Part shown: positions 33,754-47,351 of the stretch, in pieces
How the letters are laid out: each line of letters begins with the position of its first letter
Numbering within the stretch: the stretch's first letter is position 1
DNA from: Lineus longissimus
Taxonomy: Eukaryota > Nemertea > Pilidiophora > Heteronemertea > Lineidae
Assembly: GCF_910592395.1 (NCBI RefSeq)
Contig: NC_088317.1
Coordinates: forward strand, 11,348,001 to 11,412,000
Direction: 5' to 3'
Length of the DNA: 64,000 nt
Made by a program: the position numbers and the translations under genes
The notes under the pieces: model-generated
Database searches by the model: none
Seen by the model: the letters and a program-made list of their open reading frames with translations, nothing else
What the model was told of the DNA's origin: nothing

Positions 33754-34767
33754 CTGCAAAAAGCTATCCATTGCAGCCACCAGTTTCAAGGTAAAAATAG
33801 GCGAATTCAGGGAAATCCAAGATGGCCAATACCTGAAGGGCTTCGTTCCTCTGCAACCAATTCAGCTAGGAGGTTGATGTTACTGTCTAGACACATGTTT
33901 TTGGGGTCAAGCTATCCATTGCAGTCACCAGTTTCAATGTAAAGATAGGCCAATGCAGAGAAATCCACGATAATCCAATACCTGATGGCTACCTTCCTCT
34001 GCAACCAATTGAGCTAGGAGGTTGGTGTTGGTGTCTAGACATAGGTTTTTGGGGTCAAGCTATCCATTGCAGCCATCAGTTTCAATATGAGATAGGCCAT
34101 TGCAGTGAAATCCACGATGGCCAGTACCTGAAGGGCTCCGTTCCTCTGCAACCAATTCAGCTAGGTGGTTGATGTTGGTGTCTAGAGATAGGTTTTTGGG
34201 GTGAAGCTATCCATTGCAGCCACCAGTTTCAATGTAAAAATAGGCGAATTCAGGGAAATCCAAGATGGCCAATACTTGAAGGGCTTCGTTCCTCTGCAAC
34301 CAATTCAGCTAGGAGGTTGCTGTTACGGTCTAGACACAGGTTTTTGGGGTCAATCTATCCATTGCAGCCATTGGCTTCAATATAAAAGATGAGCCATTGC
34401 AGTAAAATCAGAGATGGCCGTAAAGATGACCGTCAATACCTATAAGGCTCCGTTCCTCTGCAACCAATTCAGCTAGGAGGTTTATTTTGGTATCTAAACA
34501 TAGGTTTTGGGGTCAAGCTATCCATTGCAGCCACAAGTTTCAATGTAAAGATAGGCAAATGCAGTGAAATCCACGATGGCCAATACCTGAAGGGCTTCGT
34601 TCGTCTGCAACCAATTCGGCTATGAGGTTGATGTTACTGTCTAGACACAGGTTTTTGGGGTCAAGCTATCCATTGCAGCCATTAGTTTCAATGTAAGATG
34701 AGCCAATGCAGTGAAATCAGAGATGGCCGCCAAGATTGCCGCCAATACCTATAGGATCTTTGATACT
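33754..34767. repeat. 7-monomer HOR variant, 1,014 bp
   Basis: M7 is fused to M11, removing M8-M10 and most of one more monomer. The third monomer carries CCACGATGGCCAGTACC instead of GAGGATGGCCGCC, three bases shorter, which explains 1,014 against 1,017 bp at 63,016. Private: GGGGTGAAGC at 34,199. Confidence 0.85.
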
Positions 34768-37700
34768 CTGCAAAAAGCTATCCATTGCAGCCACCAGTTT
34801 CAAGGTAAAAATAGGCGAATTCAGGGAAATCCAAGATGGCCAATACCTGAAGGGCTTCGTTCCTCTGCAACCAATTCAGCTAGGAGGTTGATGTTACTGT
34901 CTAGACACATGTTTTTGGGGTCAAGCTATCCATTGCAGTCACCAGTTTCAATGTAAAGATAGGCCAATGCAGAGAAATCCACGATAATCCAATACCTGAT
35001 GGCTACCTTCCTCTGCAACCAATTGAGCTAGGAGGTTGGTGTTGGTGTCTAGACATAGGTTTTTGGGGTCAAGCTATCCATTGCAGCCATCAGTTTCAAT
35101 ATGAGATAGGCCATTGCAGTGAAATCGAGGATGGCCGCCAATACCTGTAGGGCTCCGTACCTCTGCAACCAATTCAGCTAGGTGGTTGATGTTGGTGTCT
35201 AGAGATAGGTTTTCGGGGTCAAGCTATCCATAGCAGCCACCAGTTTCAATGTAAAAATAGGCGAATTCAGGGAAATCCAAGATGGCCAATACTTGAAGGG
35301 CTTCGTTCCTCTGCAACCAATTCAGCTAGGAGGTTGCTGTTACGGTCTAGACACAGGTTTTTGGGGTCAATCTATCCATTGCAGCCATTGGCTTCAATAT
35401 AAAAGATGAGCCATTGCAGTAAAATCAGAGATGGCCGTAAAGATGACCGTCAATACCTATAAGGCTCCGTTCCTCTGCAACCAATTCAGCTAGGAGGTTT
35501 ATTTTGGTATCTAAACATAGGTTTTGGGGTCAAGCTATCCATTGCAGCCACAAGTTTCAATGTAAAGATAGGCAAATGCAGTGAAATCCAAGATGGCCAA
35601 TACCTGAAGGGCTTCGTTCGTCTGCAACCAATTCGGCTATGAGGTTGATGTTACTGTCTAAACACAGGTTTTTGGGGAAAAGCTATCCATTGCAGCCACA
35701 AGTTTCAATATAAAGATAGGGCAATGCAGTGAAATCCACGATGGCCAATACCTGAAGGGCTCTGTTCCTCTGCAACCAATTCAGCTGGGAGGTTGTCTAG
35801 ACATAGGTCTAGCTATCTATTGCAGCCATCAATGTTACATCTTTTCATTGATGGCCAATGCAGTAAATTCTAAGATTGCCAATACCTGATGGGCTCCGTT
35901 CCTCTGCAACAAATTCAGCTGGGATGTTGATATTGGTGTATAGACACAGGTTTTTGGGGTCAAGCTATCCATTGCAGCCATCAGTTTCAATGTAAGATAG
36001 GCCAATGCAGTGAAATCCAAGATGGCCGCCAATACCTGTAGGGCTGCGTTCCTCTGCAACCAATTCAGCTAGGAGGTTTATTTTGGTATCTAAACATAGG
36101 TTTTGGGGTCAAGCTATCCATTGCAGCCACAAGTTTCAATGTAAACATAGGCGAATGCAGTGAAATCCAAGATTGCCAATACCTGATGGGCTTCGTTCCT
36201 CTGCAACCAATTCAGCTAGGAGTTTGATGTTACTGTCTAGACATATATGAGATAGGGCAATGCAGTGAAATCCACGATGGCCAATACCTGAAGGGCTCCG
36301 TTCCTCTGCAACAAATTCAGCTAGGAGGTTGATGTTGGTGTATAGACACAGGTTTTTGGAGTCAAGCTATCCATTGCAGCCATCAGTTTTAATATGAGAG
36401 AGGCCAATGCAGTGAAATCCAAGATGGCCGCCAATACCTGTAGGGCTCCGTATCTCTGCAACCAATTCAGCTAGGAGGTTGATGTTGGTGTATAGACACA
36501 GGTTTTTGGGGTCAAGCTATCCATTGCAGCCATCAGTTTCAATGTAAGATAGGCCAATGCAGTGAAATCCAAGATGGCCAATACTTGAAGGGCTTCGTTC
36601 CTCTGCAACCAATTCAGCTAGGAGGTTGCTGTTACGGTCTAGACACAGGTTTTTGGGGTCAATCTATCCATTGCAGCCATTGGCTTCAATATAAAAGATG
36701 AGCCATTGCAGTAAAATCAGAGATGGCCGTAAAGATGACCGTCAATACCTATAAGGCTCCGTTCCTCTGCAACCAATTCAGCTAGGAGGTTTATTTTGGT
36801 ATCTAAACATAGGTTTTGGGGTCAAGCTATCCATTGCAGCCACAAGTTTCAATGTAAAGATAGGCAAATGCAGTGAAATCCAAGATGGCCAATACCTGAA
36901 GGGCTTCGTTCGTCTGCAACCAATTCAGCTAGGAGTTTGATGTTACTGTCTAGACATAGGTTTTTGGGGTCAAGCTATCCATTGCAGCCATCAGTTTCAA
37001 TATGAGAGAGGCCAATGCAGTGAAATCCAAGATGGCCGCCAATACCTGTAGGGCTCCGTATCTCTGCAACCAATTCAGCTAGGAGGTTGATGTTGGTGTA
37101 TAGACACAGGTTTTTGGGGTCAAGCTATCTATTGCAGTCACCAGTTTCAATGTAAAGATAAGCCAATGCAGAGAAATCCACGATAATCCAATACCTGATG
37201 GCTACCTTCCTCTGCAACCAATTGAGCTAGGAGGTTGGTGTTGGTGTCTAGACATAGGTTTTTGGGGTCAAGCTATCCATTGCAGCCACTAAGGTTTCAG
37301 TGTAAAGATAGGGCAATGCAGTGAAATCCACGATGGCCAATGCCTAAAGGGCTCTGTTCCTCTGCAACCAATTCAGCTAGGAGGTTGTCTAGACATAGGT
37401 CTAGCTATCCATTGCAAGCCATCAATGTAACATCTTTTCATTGATGGCCAATGCAGTAAAATCTAAGATTGCCAATACCTGATGGGCTCCGTTCCTCTGC
37501 AACAAATTCAGCTAGGTGGTTGATGTTGGTGTATAGACACAGGTTTTTGGGGTCAAGCTATCCATTGCAGCCATTAGTTTCAATGTAAAGATGAGCCAAT
37601 GCAGTGAAATCAAAGATTGCCAGTACCTGAAGGGCTCCGTTCCTCTGCAACCAATTCAGCTAGTTGGTTGATGTTGGTGTCTAGACATAGGTTTTTGGGG

Positions 37701-38387
37701 AAAAGCTATCCATTGCAGCCACAAGTTTTAATATAAAGATAGGGCAATGCAGTGAAATCCACGATGGCCAATACCTGAAGGGCTCTGTTCCTCTGCAACC
37801 AATTCAGCTAGGAGGTTGATGTTACTGTCTAAACACAGGTTTTTGGGGAAAAGCTATCCATTGCAGCCACAAGTTTCAATATAAAGATAGGGCAATGCAG
37901 TGAAATCCACGATGGCCAATACCTGAAGGGCTCTGTTCCTCTGCAACCAATTCAGCTGGGAGGTTGTCTAGACATAGGTCTAGCTATCTATTGCAGCCAT
38001 CAATGTTACATCTTTTCATTGATGGCCAATGCAGTAAATTCTAAGATTGCCAATACCTGATGGGCTCCGTTCCTCTGCAACGAATTCAGCTGGGATGTTG
38101 ATATTGGTGTATAGACACAGGTTTTTGGGGTCAAGCTATCCATTGCAGCCATCAGTTTCAATGTAAGATAGGCCAATGCAGTGAAATCCAAGATGGCCGC
38201 CAATACCTGTAGGGCTGCGTTCCTCTGCAACCAATTCAGCTAGGAGGTTGATGTTGGTGTCTAGACATAGGTTTTTGGGGTCAAGCTATCCATTGCAGCC
38301 ATTAGTTTCAATGTAAGATGAGCCAATGCAGTGAAATCAGAGATGGCCGCCAAGATTGCCGCCAATACCTATAGGATCTTTGATACT
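34768..38387. repeat. Irregular higher-order unit, 3,620 bp, about 25 monomers
   Basis: It begins as a canonical unit (97, 148, 150, 148, 164, 147). At 35,642 it enters flank-type sequence that matches 17,306 onward, including the 105-bp monomer. Private changes TTTTCGGGG and CATAGCAGCC lie near 35,215-35,232. It is the only flank-like island in the right half and marks the join of the two large copies. Confidence 0.85.
36201..36305. repeat. Truncated 105-bp monomer, copy 4
   Basis: This is the only copy of the join outside the left flank. It lies 18,336 bp after copy 3, the offset that matches 17,306-18,240 with 35,642-36,576. It is a key marker for the large duplication. Confidence 0.9.
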
Positions 38388-39983
38388 CTGCAAAAAGCTA
38401 TCCATTGCAGCCACCAGTTTCAAGGTAAAAATAGGCGAATTCAGGGAAATCCAAGATGGCCAATACCTGAAGGGCTTCGTTCCTCTGCAACCAATTCAGC
38501 TAGGAGGTTGATGTTACTGTCTAGACACATGTTTTTGGGGTCAAGCTATCCATTGCAGTCACCAGTTTCAATGTAAAGATAGGCCAATGCAGAGAAATCC
38601 ACGATAATCCAATACCTGATGGCTACCTTCCTCTGCAACCAATTGAGCTAGGAGGTTGGTGTTGGTGTCTAGACATAGGTTTTTGGGGTCAAGCTATCCA
38701 TTGCAGCCATCAGTTTCAATATGAGATAGGCCATTGCAGTGAAATCGAGGATGGCCGCCAATACCTGTAGGGCTCCGTACCTCTGCAACCAATTCAGCTA
38801 GGTGGTTGATGTTGGTGTCTAGAGATAGGTTTTTGGGGTCAAGCTATCCATTGCAGCCACCAGTTTCAATGTAAAAATAGGCGAATTCAGGGAAATCCAA
38901 GATGGCCAATACTTGAAGGGCTTCGTTCCTCTGCAACCAATTCAGCTAGGAGGTTGCTGTTACGGTCTAGACACAGGTTTTTGGGGTCAATCTATCCATT
39001 GCAGCCATTGGCTTCAATATAAAAGATGAGCCATTGCAGTAAAATCAGAGATGGCCGTAAAGATGACCGTCAATACCTATAAGGCTCCGTTCCTCTGCAA
39101 CCAATTCAGCTAGGAGGTTTATTTTGGTATCTAAACATAGGTTTTGGGGTCAAGCTATCCATTGCAGCCACAAGTTTCAATGTAAAGATAGGCAAATGCA
39201 GTGAAATCCAAGATGGCCAATACCTGAAGGGCTTCGTTCGTCTGCAACCAATTCGGCTATGAGGTTGATGTTACTGTCTAGACACAGGTTTTTGGGGTCA
39301 AGCTATCCATTGCAGCCACAAGTTTCACTGTAAAGATAGGGCAATGCAGTGAAATCCACGATGGCCAATACCTGAAGGGCTCCGTTCCTCTGCAACAAAT
39401 TCAGCTAGGAGGTTGATGTTGGTGTATAGACACAGGTTTTTGGGGTCAAGCTATCCATTGCAGCCGCAAGTTTTCAATGTAAAGATAGGGCAATGCAGTG
39501 AAATCCACGATGGCCAATACCTGAAGGGCTCTGTTCCTCTGCAACCAATTCAGCTAGGAGGTTGATGTTACTGTCTAAACACAGGTTTTTGGGGAAAAGC
39601 TATCCATTGCAGCCACAAGTTTCAATATAAAGATAGGGCAATGCAGTGAAATCCACGGTGGCCAATACCTGAAGGGCTCTGTTCCTCTGCAACCAATTCA
39701 GCTGGGAGGTTGTCTAGACATAGGTCTAGCTATCTATTGCAGCCATCAATGTTACATCTTTTCATTGATGGCCAATGCAGTAAATTCTAAGATTGCCAAT
39801 ACCTGATGGGCTCCGTTCCTCTGCAACAAATTCAGCTGGGATGTTGATATTGGTGTATAGACACAGGTTTTTGGGGTCAAGCTATCCATTGCAGCCATTA
39901 GTTTCAATGTAAGATGAGCCAATGCAGTGAAATCAGAGATGGCCGCCAAGATTGCCGCCAATACCTATAGGATCTTTGATACT
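38388..39983. repeat. Canonical HOR unit with 2-bp insertion, 1,596 bp
   Basis: It equals the unit at 20,761 except that M8 reads GCCGCAAGTTTTCAATG near 39,463, two bases longer than the usual form. Confidence 0.9.
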
Positions 39984-41577
39984 CTGCAAAAAGCTATCCA
40001 TTGCAGCCACCAGTTTCAAGGTAAAAATAGGCGAATTCAGGGAAATCCAAGATGGCCAATACCTGAAGGGCTTCGTTCCTCTGCAACCAATTCAGCTAGG
40101 AGGTTGATGTTCCTGTCTAGACACATGTTTTTGGGGTCAAGCTATCCATTGCAGTCACCAGTTTCAATGTAAAGATAGGCCAATGCAGAGAAATCCACGA
40201 TAATCCAATACCTGATGGCTACCTTCCTCTGCAACCAATTGAGCTAGGAGGTTGGTGTTGGTGTCTAGACATAGGTTTTTGGGGTCAAGCTATCCATTGC
40301 AGCCATCAGTTTCAATATGAGATAGGCCATTGCAGTGAAATCGAGGATGGCCGCCAATACCTGTAGGGCTCCGTACCTCTGCAACCAATTCAGCTAGGTG
40401 GTTGATGTTGGTGTCTAGAGATAGGTTTTTGGGGTCAAGCTATCCATTGCAGCCACCAGTTTCAATGTAAAAATAGGCGAATTCAGGGAAATCCAAGATG
40501 GCCAATACTTGAAGGGCTTCGTTCCTCTGCAACCAATTCAGCTAGGAGGTTGCTGTTACGGTCTAGACACAGGTTTTTGGGGTCAATCTATCCATTGCAG
40601 CCATTGGCTTCAATATAAAAGATGAGCCATTGCAGTAAAATCAGAGATGGCCGTAAAGATGACCGTCAATACCTATAAGGCTCCGTTCCTCTGCAACCAA
40701 TTCAGCTAGGAGGTTTATTTTGGTATCTAAACATAGGTTTTGGGGTCAAGCTATCCATTGCAGCCACAAGTTTCAATGTAAAGATAGGCAAATGCAGTGA
40801 AATCCAAGATGGCCAATACCTGAAGGGCTTCGTTCGTCTGCAACCAATTCGGCTATGAGGTTGATGTTACTGTCTAGACACAGGTTTTTGGGGTCAAGCT
40901 ATCCATTGCAGCCACAAGTTTCACTGTAAAGATAGGGCAATGCAGTGAAATCCACGATGGCCAATACCTGAAGGGCTCCGTTCCTCTGCAACAAATTCAG
41001 CTAGGAGGTTGATGTTGGTGTATAGACACAGGTTTTTGGGGTCAAGCTATCCATTGCAGCCACCAGTTCAATGTAAAGATAGGGCAATGCAGTGAAATCC
41101 ACGATGGCCAATACCTGAAGGGCTCTGTTCCTCTGCAACCAATTCAGCTAGGAGGTTGATGTTACTGTCTAAACACAGGTTTTTGGGGAAAAGCTATCCA
41201 TTGCAGCCACAAGTTTCAATATAAAGATAGGGCAATGCAGTGAAATCCACGATGGCCAATACCTGAAGGGCTCTGTTCCTCTGCAACCAATTCAGCTGGG
41301 AGGTTGTCTAGACATAGGTCTAGCTATCTATTGTAGCCATCAATGTTACATCTTTTCATTGATGGCCAATGCAGTAAATTCTAAGATTGCCAATACCTGA
41401 TGGGCTCCGTTCCTCTGCAACAAATTCAGCTGGGATGTTGATATTGGTGTATAGACACAGGTTTTTGGGGTCAAGCTATCCATTGCAGCCATTAGTTTCA
41501 ATGTAAGATGAGCCAATGCAGTGAAATCAGAGATGGCCGCCAAGATTGCCGCCAATACCTATAGGATCTTTGATACT
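39984..41577. repeat. Canonical 11-monomer HOR unit, 1,594 bp
   Basis: It shares the private TTCCTGTCTAG (at 40,110) and ATTGTAGCC (at 41,330) with the unit at 22,355, both at offset 17,629. Confidence 0.9.
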
Positions 41578-43171
41578 CTGCAAAAAGCTATCCATTGCAG
41601 CCACCAGTTTCAAGGTAAAAATAGGCGAATTCAGGGAAATCCAAGATGGCCAATACCTGAAGGGCTTCGTTCCTCTGCAACCAATTCAGCTAGGAGGTTG
41701 ATGTTACTGTCTAGACACATGTTTTTGGGGTCAAGCTATCCATTGCAGTCACCAGTTTCAATGTAAAGATAGGCCAATGCAGAGAAATCCACGATAATCC
41801 AATACCTGATGGCTACCTTCCTCTGCAACCAATTGAGCTAGGAGGTTGGTGTTGGTGTCTAGACATAGGTTTTTGGGGTCAAGCTATCCATTGCAGCCAT
41901 CAGTTTCAATATGAGATAGGCCATTGCAGTGAAATCGAGGATGGCCGCCAATACCTGTAGGGCTCCGTACCTCTGCAACCAATTCAGCTAGGTGGTTGAT
42001 GTTGGTGTCTAGAGATAGGTTTTTGGGGTCAAGCTATCCATTGCAGCCACCAGTTTCAATGTAAAAATAGGCGAATTCAGGGAAATCCAAGATGGCCAAT
42101 ACTTGAAGGGCTTCGTTCCTCTGCAACCAATTCAGCTAGGAGGTTGCTGTTACGGTCTAGACACAGGTTTTTGGGGTCAATCTATCCATTGCAGCCATTG
42201 GCTTCAATATAAAAGATGAGCCATTGCAGTAAAATCAGAGATGGCCGTAAAGATGACCGTCAATACCTATAAGGCTCCGTTCCTCTGCAACCAATTCAGC
42301 TAGGAGGTTTATTTTGGTATCTAAACATAGGTTTTGGGGTCAAGCTATCCATTGCAGCCACAAGTTTCAATGTAAAGATAGGCAAATGCAGTGAAATCCA
42401 AGATGGCCAATACCTGAAGGGCTTCGTTCGTCTGCAACCAATTCGGCTATGAGGTTGATGTTACTGTCTAGACACAGGTTTTTGGGGTCAAGCTATCCAT
42501 TGCAGCCACAAGTTTCACTGTAAAGATAGGGCAATGCAGTGAAATCCACGATGGCCAATACCTGAAGGGCTCCGTTCCTCTGCAACAAATTCAGCTAGGA
42601 GGTTGATGTTGGTGTATAGACACAGGTTTTTGGGGTCAAGCTATCCATTGCAGCCACCAGTTCAATGTAAAGATAGGGCAATGCAGTGAAATCCACGATG
42701 GCCAATACCTGAAGGGCTCTGTTCCTCTGCAACCAATTCAGCTAGGAGGTTGATGTTACTGTCTAAACACAGGTTTTTGGGGAAAAGCTATCCATTGCAG
42801 CCACAAGTTTCAATATAAAGATAGGGCAATGCAGTGAAATCCACGGTGGCCAATACCTGAAGGGCTCTGTTCCTCTGCAACCAATTCAGCTGGGAGGTTG
42901 TCTAGACATAGGTCTAGCTATCTATTGCAGCCATCAATGTTACATCTTTTCATTGATGGCCAATGCAGTAAATTCTAAGATTGCCAATACCTGATGGGCT
43001 CCGTTCCTCTGCAACAAATTCAGCTGGGATGTTGATATTGGTGTATAGACACAGGTTTTTGGGGTCAAGCTATCCATTGCAGCCATTAGTTTCAATGTAA
43101 GATGAGCCAATGCAGTGAAATCAGAGATGGCCGCCAAGATTGCCGCCAATACCTATAGGATCTTTGATACT
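41578..43171. repeat. Canonical 11-monomer HOR unit, 1,594 bp
   Basis: Syntenic partner of the unit at 23,949. Confidence 0.9.
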
Positions 43172-44618
43172 CTGCAAAAAGCTATCCATTGCAGCCACCA
43201 GTTTCAAGGTAAAAATAGGCGAATTCAGGGAAATCCAAGATGGCCAATACCTGAAGGGCTTCGTTCCTCTGCAACCAATTCAGCTAGGAGGTTGATGTTA
43301 CTGTCTAGACACATGTTTTTGGGGTCAAGCTATCCATTGCAGTCACCAGTTTCAATGTAAAGATAGGCCAATGCAGTGAAATCGAGGATGGCCGCCAATA
43401 CCTGTAGGGCTCCGTACCTCTGCAACCAATTCAGCTAGGTGGTTGATGTTGGTGTCTAGAGATAGGTTTTTGGGGTCAAGCTATCCATTGCAGCCACCAG
43501 TTTCAATGTAAAAATAGGCGAATTCAGGGAAATCCAAGATGGCCAATACTTGAAGGGCTTCGTTCCTCTGCAACCAATTCAGCTAGGAGGTTGCTGTTAC
43601 GGTCTAGACACAGGTTTTTGGGGTCAATCTATCCATTGCAGCCATTGGCTTCAATATAAAAGATGAGCCATTGCAGTAAAATCAGAGATGGCCGTAAAGA
43701 TGACCGTCAATACCTATAAGGCTCCGTTCCTCTGCAACCAATTCAGCTAGGAGGTTTATTTTGGTATCTAAACATAGGTTTTGGGGTCAAGCTATCCATT
43801 GCAGCCACAAGTTTCAATGTAAAGATAGGCAAATGCAGTGAAATCCAAGATGGCCAATACCTGAAGGGCTTCGTTCGTCTGCAACCAATTCGGCTATGAG
43901 GTTGATGTTACTGTCTAGACACAGGTTTTTGGGGTCAAGCTATCCATTGCAGCCACAAGTTTCACTGTAAAGATAGGGCAATGCAGTGAAATCCACGATG
44001 GCCAATACCTGAAGGGCTCCGTTCCTCTGCAACAAATTCAGCTAGGAGGTTGATGTTGGTGTATAGACACAGGTTTTTGGGGTCAAGCTATCCATTGCAG
44101 CCACCAGTTCAATGTAAAGATAGGGCAATGCAGTGAAATCCACGATGGCCAATACCTGAAGGGCTCTGTTCCTCTGCAACCAATTCAGCTAGGAGGTTGA
44201 TGTTACTGTCTAAACACAGGTTTTTGGGGAAAAGCTATCCATTGCAGCCACAAGTTTCAATATAAAGATAGGGCAATGCAGTGAAATCCACGGTGGCCAA
44301 TACCTGAAGGGCTCTGTTCCTCTGCAACCAATTCAGCTGGGAGGTTGTCTAGACATAGGTCTAGCTATCTATTGCAGCCATCAATGTTACATCTTTTCAT
44401 TGATGGCCAATGCAGTAAATTCTAAGATTGCCAATACCTGATGGGCTCCGTTCCTCTGCAACAAATTCAGCTGGGATGTTGATATTGGTGTATAGACACA
44501 GGTTTTTGGGGTCAAGCTATCCATTGCAGCCATTAGTTTCAATGTAAGATGAGCCAATGCAGTGAAATCAGAGATGGCCGCCAAGATTGCCGCCAATACC
44601 TATAGGATCTTTGATACT
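43172..44618. repeat. 10-monomer HOR variant lacking most of M2/M3, 1,447 bp
   Basis: Near 43,370 the M2 text GATAGGCCAATGCAG continues as TGAAATCGAGG, the end of M3, so 147 bp are lost. The same join recurs near 47,550. Confidence 0.9.
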
Positions 44619-45757
44619 CTGCAAAAAGCTATCCATTGCAGCCACCAGTTTCAAGGTAAAAATAGGCGAATTCAGGGAAATCCAAGATGGCCAATACCTG
44701 AAGGGCTTCGTTCCTCTGCAACCAATTCAGCTAGGAGGTTGATGTTACTGTCTAGACACATGTTTTTGGGGTCAAGCTATCCATTGCAGTCACCAGTTTC
44801 AATGTAAAGATAGGCCAATGCAGAGAAATCCACGATAATCCAATACCTGATGGCTACCTTCCTCTGCAACCAATTGAGCTAGGAGGTTGGTGTTGGTGTC
44901 TAGACATAGGTTTTTGGGGTCAAGCTATCCATTGCAGCCATCAGTTTCAATATGAGATAGGCCATTGCAGTGAAATCGAGGATGGCCGCCAATACCTTGT
45001 AGGGCTCCGTACCTCTGCAACCAATTCAGCTAGGTGGTTTATTTTGGTATCTAGACATAGATTTTTGGGGTCAAGCTATCCATTGCAGCCACAAGTTTCA
45101 ATGTAAAGATAGGCGAATGCAGTGAAATCCAAAATGGCCAATACCTGAAGGGCTTCGTTCCTCTGCAACCAATTCAGCTAGGAGGTTGCTGTTACGGTCT
45201 AGACACAGGTTTTTGGGGTCAATCTATCCATTGCAGCCATTGGCTTCAATATAAAGATAGGGCAATGCAGTGAAATCCACGATGGCCAATACCTGAAGGG
45301 CTCTGTTCCTCTGCAACCAATTCAGCTGGGAGGTTGTCTAGACATAGGTCTAGCTATCTATTGCAGCCATCAATGTTACATCTTTTCATTGATGGCCAAT
45401 GCAGTAAATTCTAAGATTGCCAATACCTGATGGGCTCCGTTCCTCTGCAACGAATTCAGCTGGGATGTTGATATTGGTGTATAGACACAGGTTTTTGGGG
45501 TCAAGCTATCCATTGCAGCCATCAGTTTCAATGTAAGATAGGCCAATGCAGTGAAATCCAAGATGGCCGCCAATACCTGTAGGGCTGCGTTCCTCTGCAA
45601 CCAATTCAGCTAGGAGGTTGATGTTGGTGTCTAGACATAGGTTTTTGGGGTCAAGCTATCCATTGCAGCCATTAGTTTCAATGTAAGATGAGCCAATGCA
45701 GTGAAATCAGAGATGGCCGCCAAGATTGCCGCCAATACCTATAGGATCTTTGATACT
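44619..45757. repeat. 8-monomer HOR variant, 1,139 bp
   Basis: It corresponds to the unit at 27,137 but carries GCTGTTACGG and CAACGAATTC, the form shared with the later 8-mers. Confidence 0.9.
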
Positions 45758-47351
45758 CTGCAAAAAGCTATCCATTGCAGCCACCAGTTTCAAGGTAAAA
45801 ATAGGCGAATTCAGGGAAATCCAAGATGGCCAATACCTGAAGGGCTTCGTTCCTCTGCAACCAATTCAGCTAGGAGGTTGATGTTACTGTCTAGACACAT
45901 GTTTTTGGGGTCAAGCTATCCATTGCAGTCACCAGTTTCAATGTAAAGATAGGCCAATGCAGAGAAATCCACGATAATCCAATACCTGATGGCTACCTTC
46001 CTCTGCAACCAATTGAGCTAGGAGGTTGGTGTTGGTGTCTAGACATAGGTTTTTGGGGTCAAGCTATCCATTGCAGCCATCAGTTTCAATATGAAATAGG
46101 CCATTGCAGTGAAATCGAGGATGGCCGCCAATACCTGTAGGGCTCCGTACCTCTGCAACCAATTCAGCTAGGTGGTTGATGTTGGTGTCTAGAGATAGGT
46201 TTTTGGGGTCAAGCTATCCATTGCAGCCACCAGTTTCAATGTAAAAATAGGCGAATTCAGGGAAATCCAAGATGGCCAATACTTGAAGGGCTTCGTTCCT
46301 CTGCAACCAATTCAGCTAGGAGGTTGCTGTTACGGTCTAGACACAGGTTTTTGGGGTCAATCTATCCATTGCAGCCATTGGCTTCAATATAAAAGATGAG
46401 CCATTGCAGTAAAATCAGAGATGGCCGTAAAGATGACCGTCAATACCTATAAGGCTCCGTTCCTCTGCAACCAATTCAGCTAGGAGGTTTATTTTGGTAT
46501 CTAAACATAGGTTTTGGGGTCAAGCTATCCATTGCAGCCACAAGTTTCAATGTAAAGATAGGCAAATGCAGTGAAATCCAAGATGGCCAATACCTGAAGG
46601 GCTTCGTTCGTCTGCAACCAATTCGGCTATGAGGTTGATGTTACTGTCTAGACACAGGTTTTTGGGGTCAAGCTATCCATTGCAGCCACAAGTTTCACTG
46701 TAAAGATAGGGCAATGCAGTGAAATCCACGATGGCCAATACCTGAAGGGCTCCGTTCCTCTGCAACAAATTCAGCTAGGAGGTTGATGTTGGTGTATAGA
46801 CACAGGTTTTTGGGGTCAAGCTATCTATTGCAGCCACCAGTTCAATGTAAAGATAGGGCAATGCAGTGAAATCCACGATGGCCAATACCTGAAGGGCTCT
46901 GTTCCTCTGCAACCAATTCAGCTAGGAGGTTGATGTTACTGTCTAAACACAGGTTTTTGGGGAAAAGCTATCCATTGCAGCCACAAGTTTCAATATAAAG
47001 ATAGGGCAATGCAGTGAAATCCACGGTGGCCAATACCTGAAGGGCTCTGTTCCTCTGCAACCAATTCAGCTGGGAGGTTGTCTAGACATAGGTCTAGCTA
47101 TCTATTGCAGCCATCAATGTTACATCTTTTCATTGATGGCCAATGCAGTAAATTCTAAGATTGCCAATACCTGATGGGCTCCGTTCCTCTGCAACAAATT
47201 CAGCTGGGATGTTGATATTGGTGTATAGACACAGGTTTTTGGGGTCAAGCTATCCATTGCAGCCATTAGTTTCAATGTAAGATGAGCCAATGCAGTGAAA
47301 TCAGAGATGGCCGCCAAGATTGCCGCCAATACCTATAGGATCTTTGATACT
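45758..47351. repeat. Canonical 11-monomer HOR unit, 1,594 bp
   Basis: Private variants are ATATGAAATAGG near 46,090 and CTATCTATTGCAGCC near 46,822. Confidence 0.9.

Larger units (their letters stand above)
17306..34900. repeat. Large duplicated segment, left copy (about 17.6 kb)
   Basis: Unit lengths run 2,328, 1,594 x4, 1,139, 1,594, 1,299, 1,446, 1,139, 1,014. The same series, with nested changes, follows from 35,642. Shared private markers include the 105-bp monomer, TTCCTGTCTAG, ATTGTAGCC and GTAAATTGTAAG. Offsets change stepwise (18,336; 17,627; 17,629; 17,482), each step explained by one visible indel. The right limit is approximate. Confidence 0.8.
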
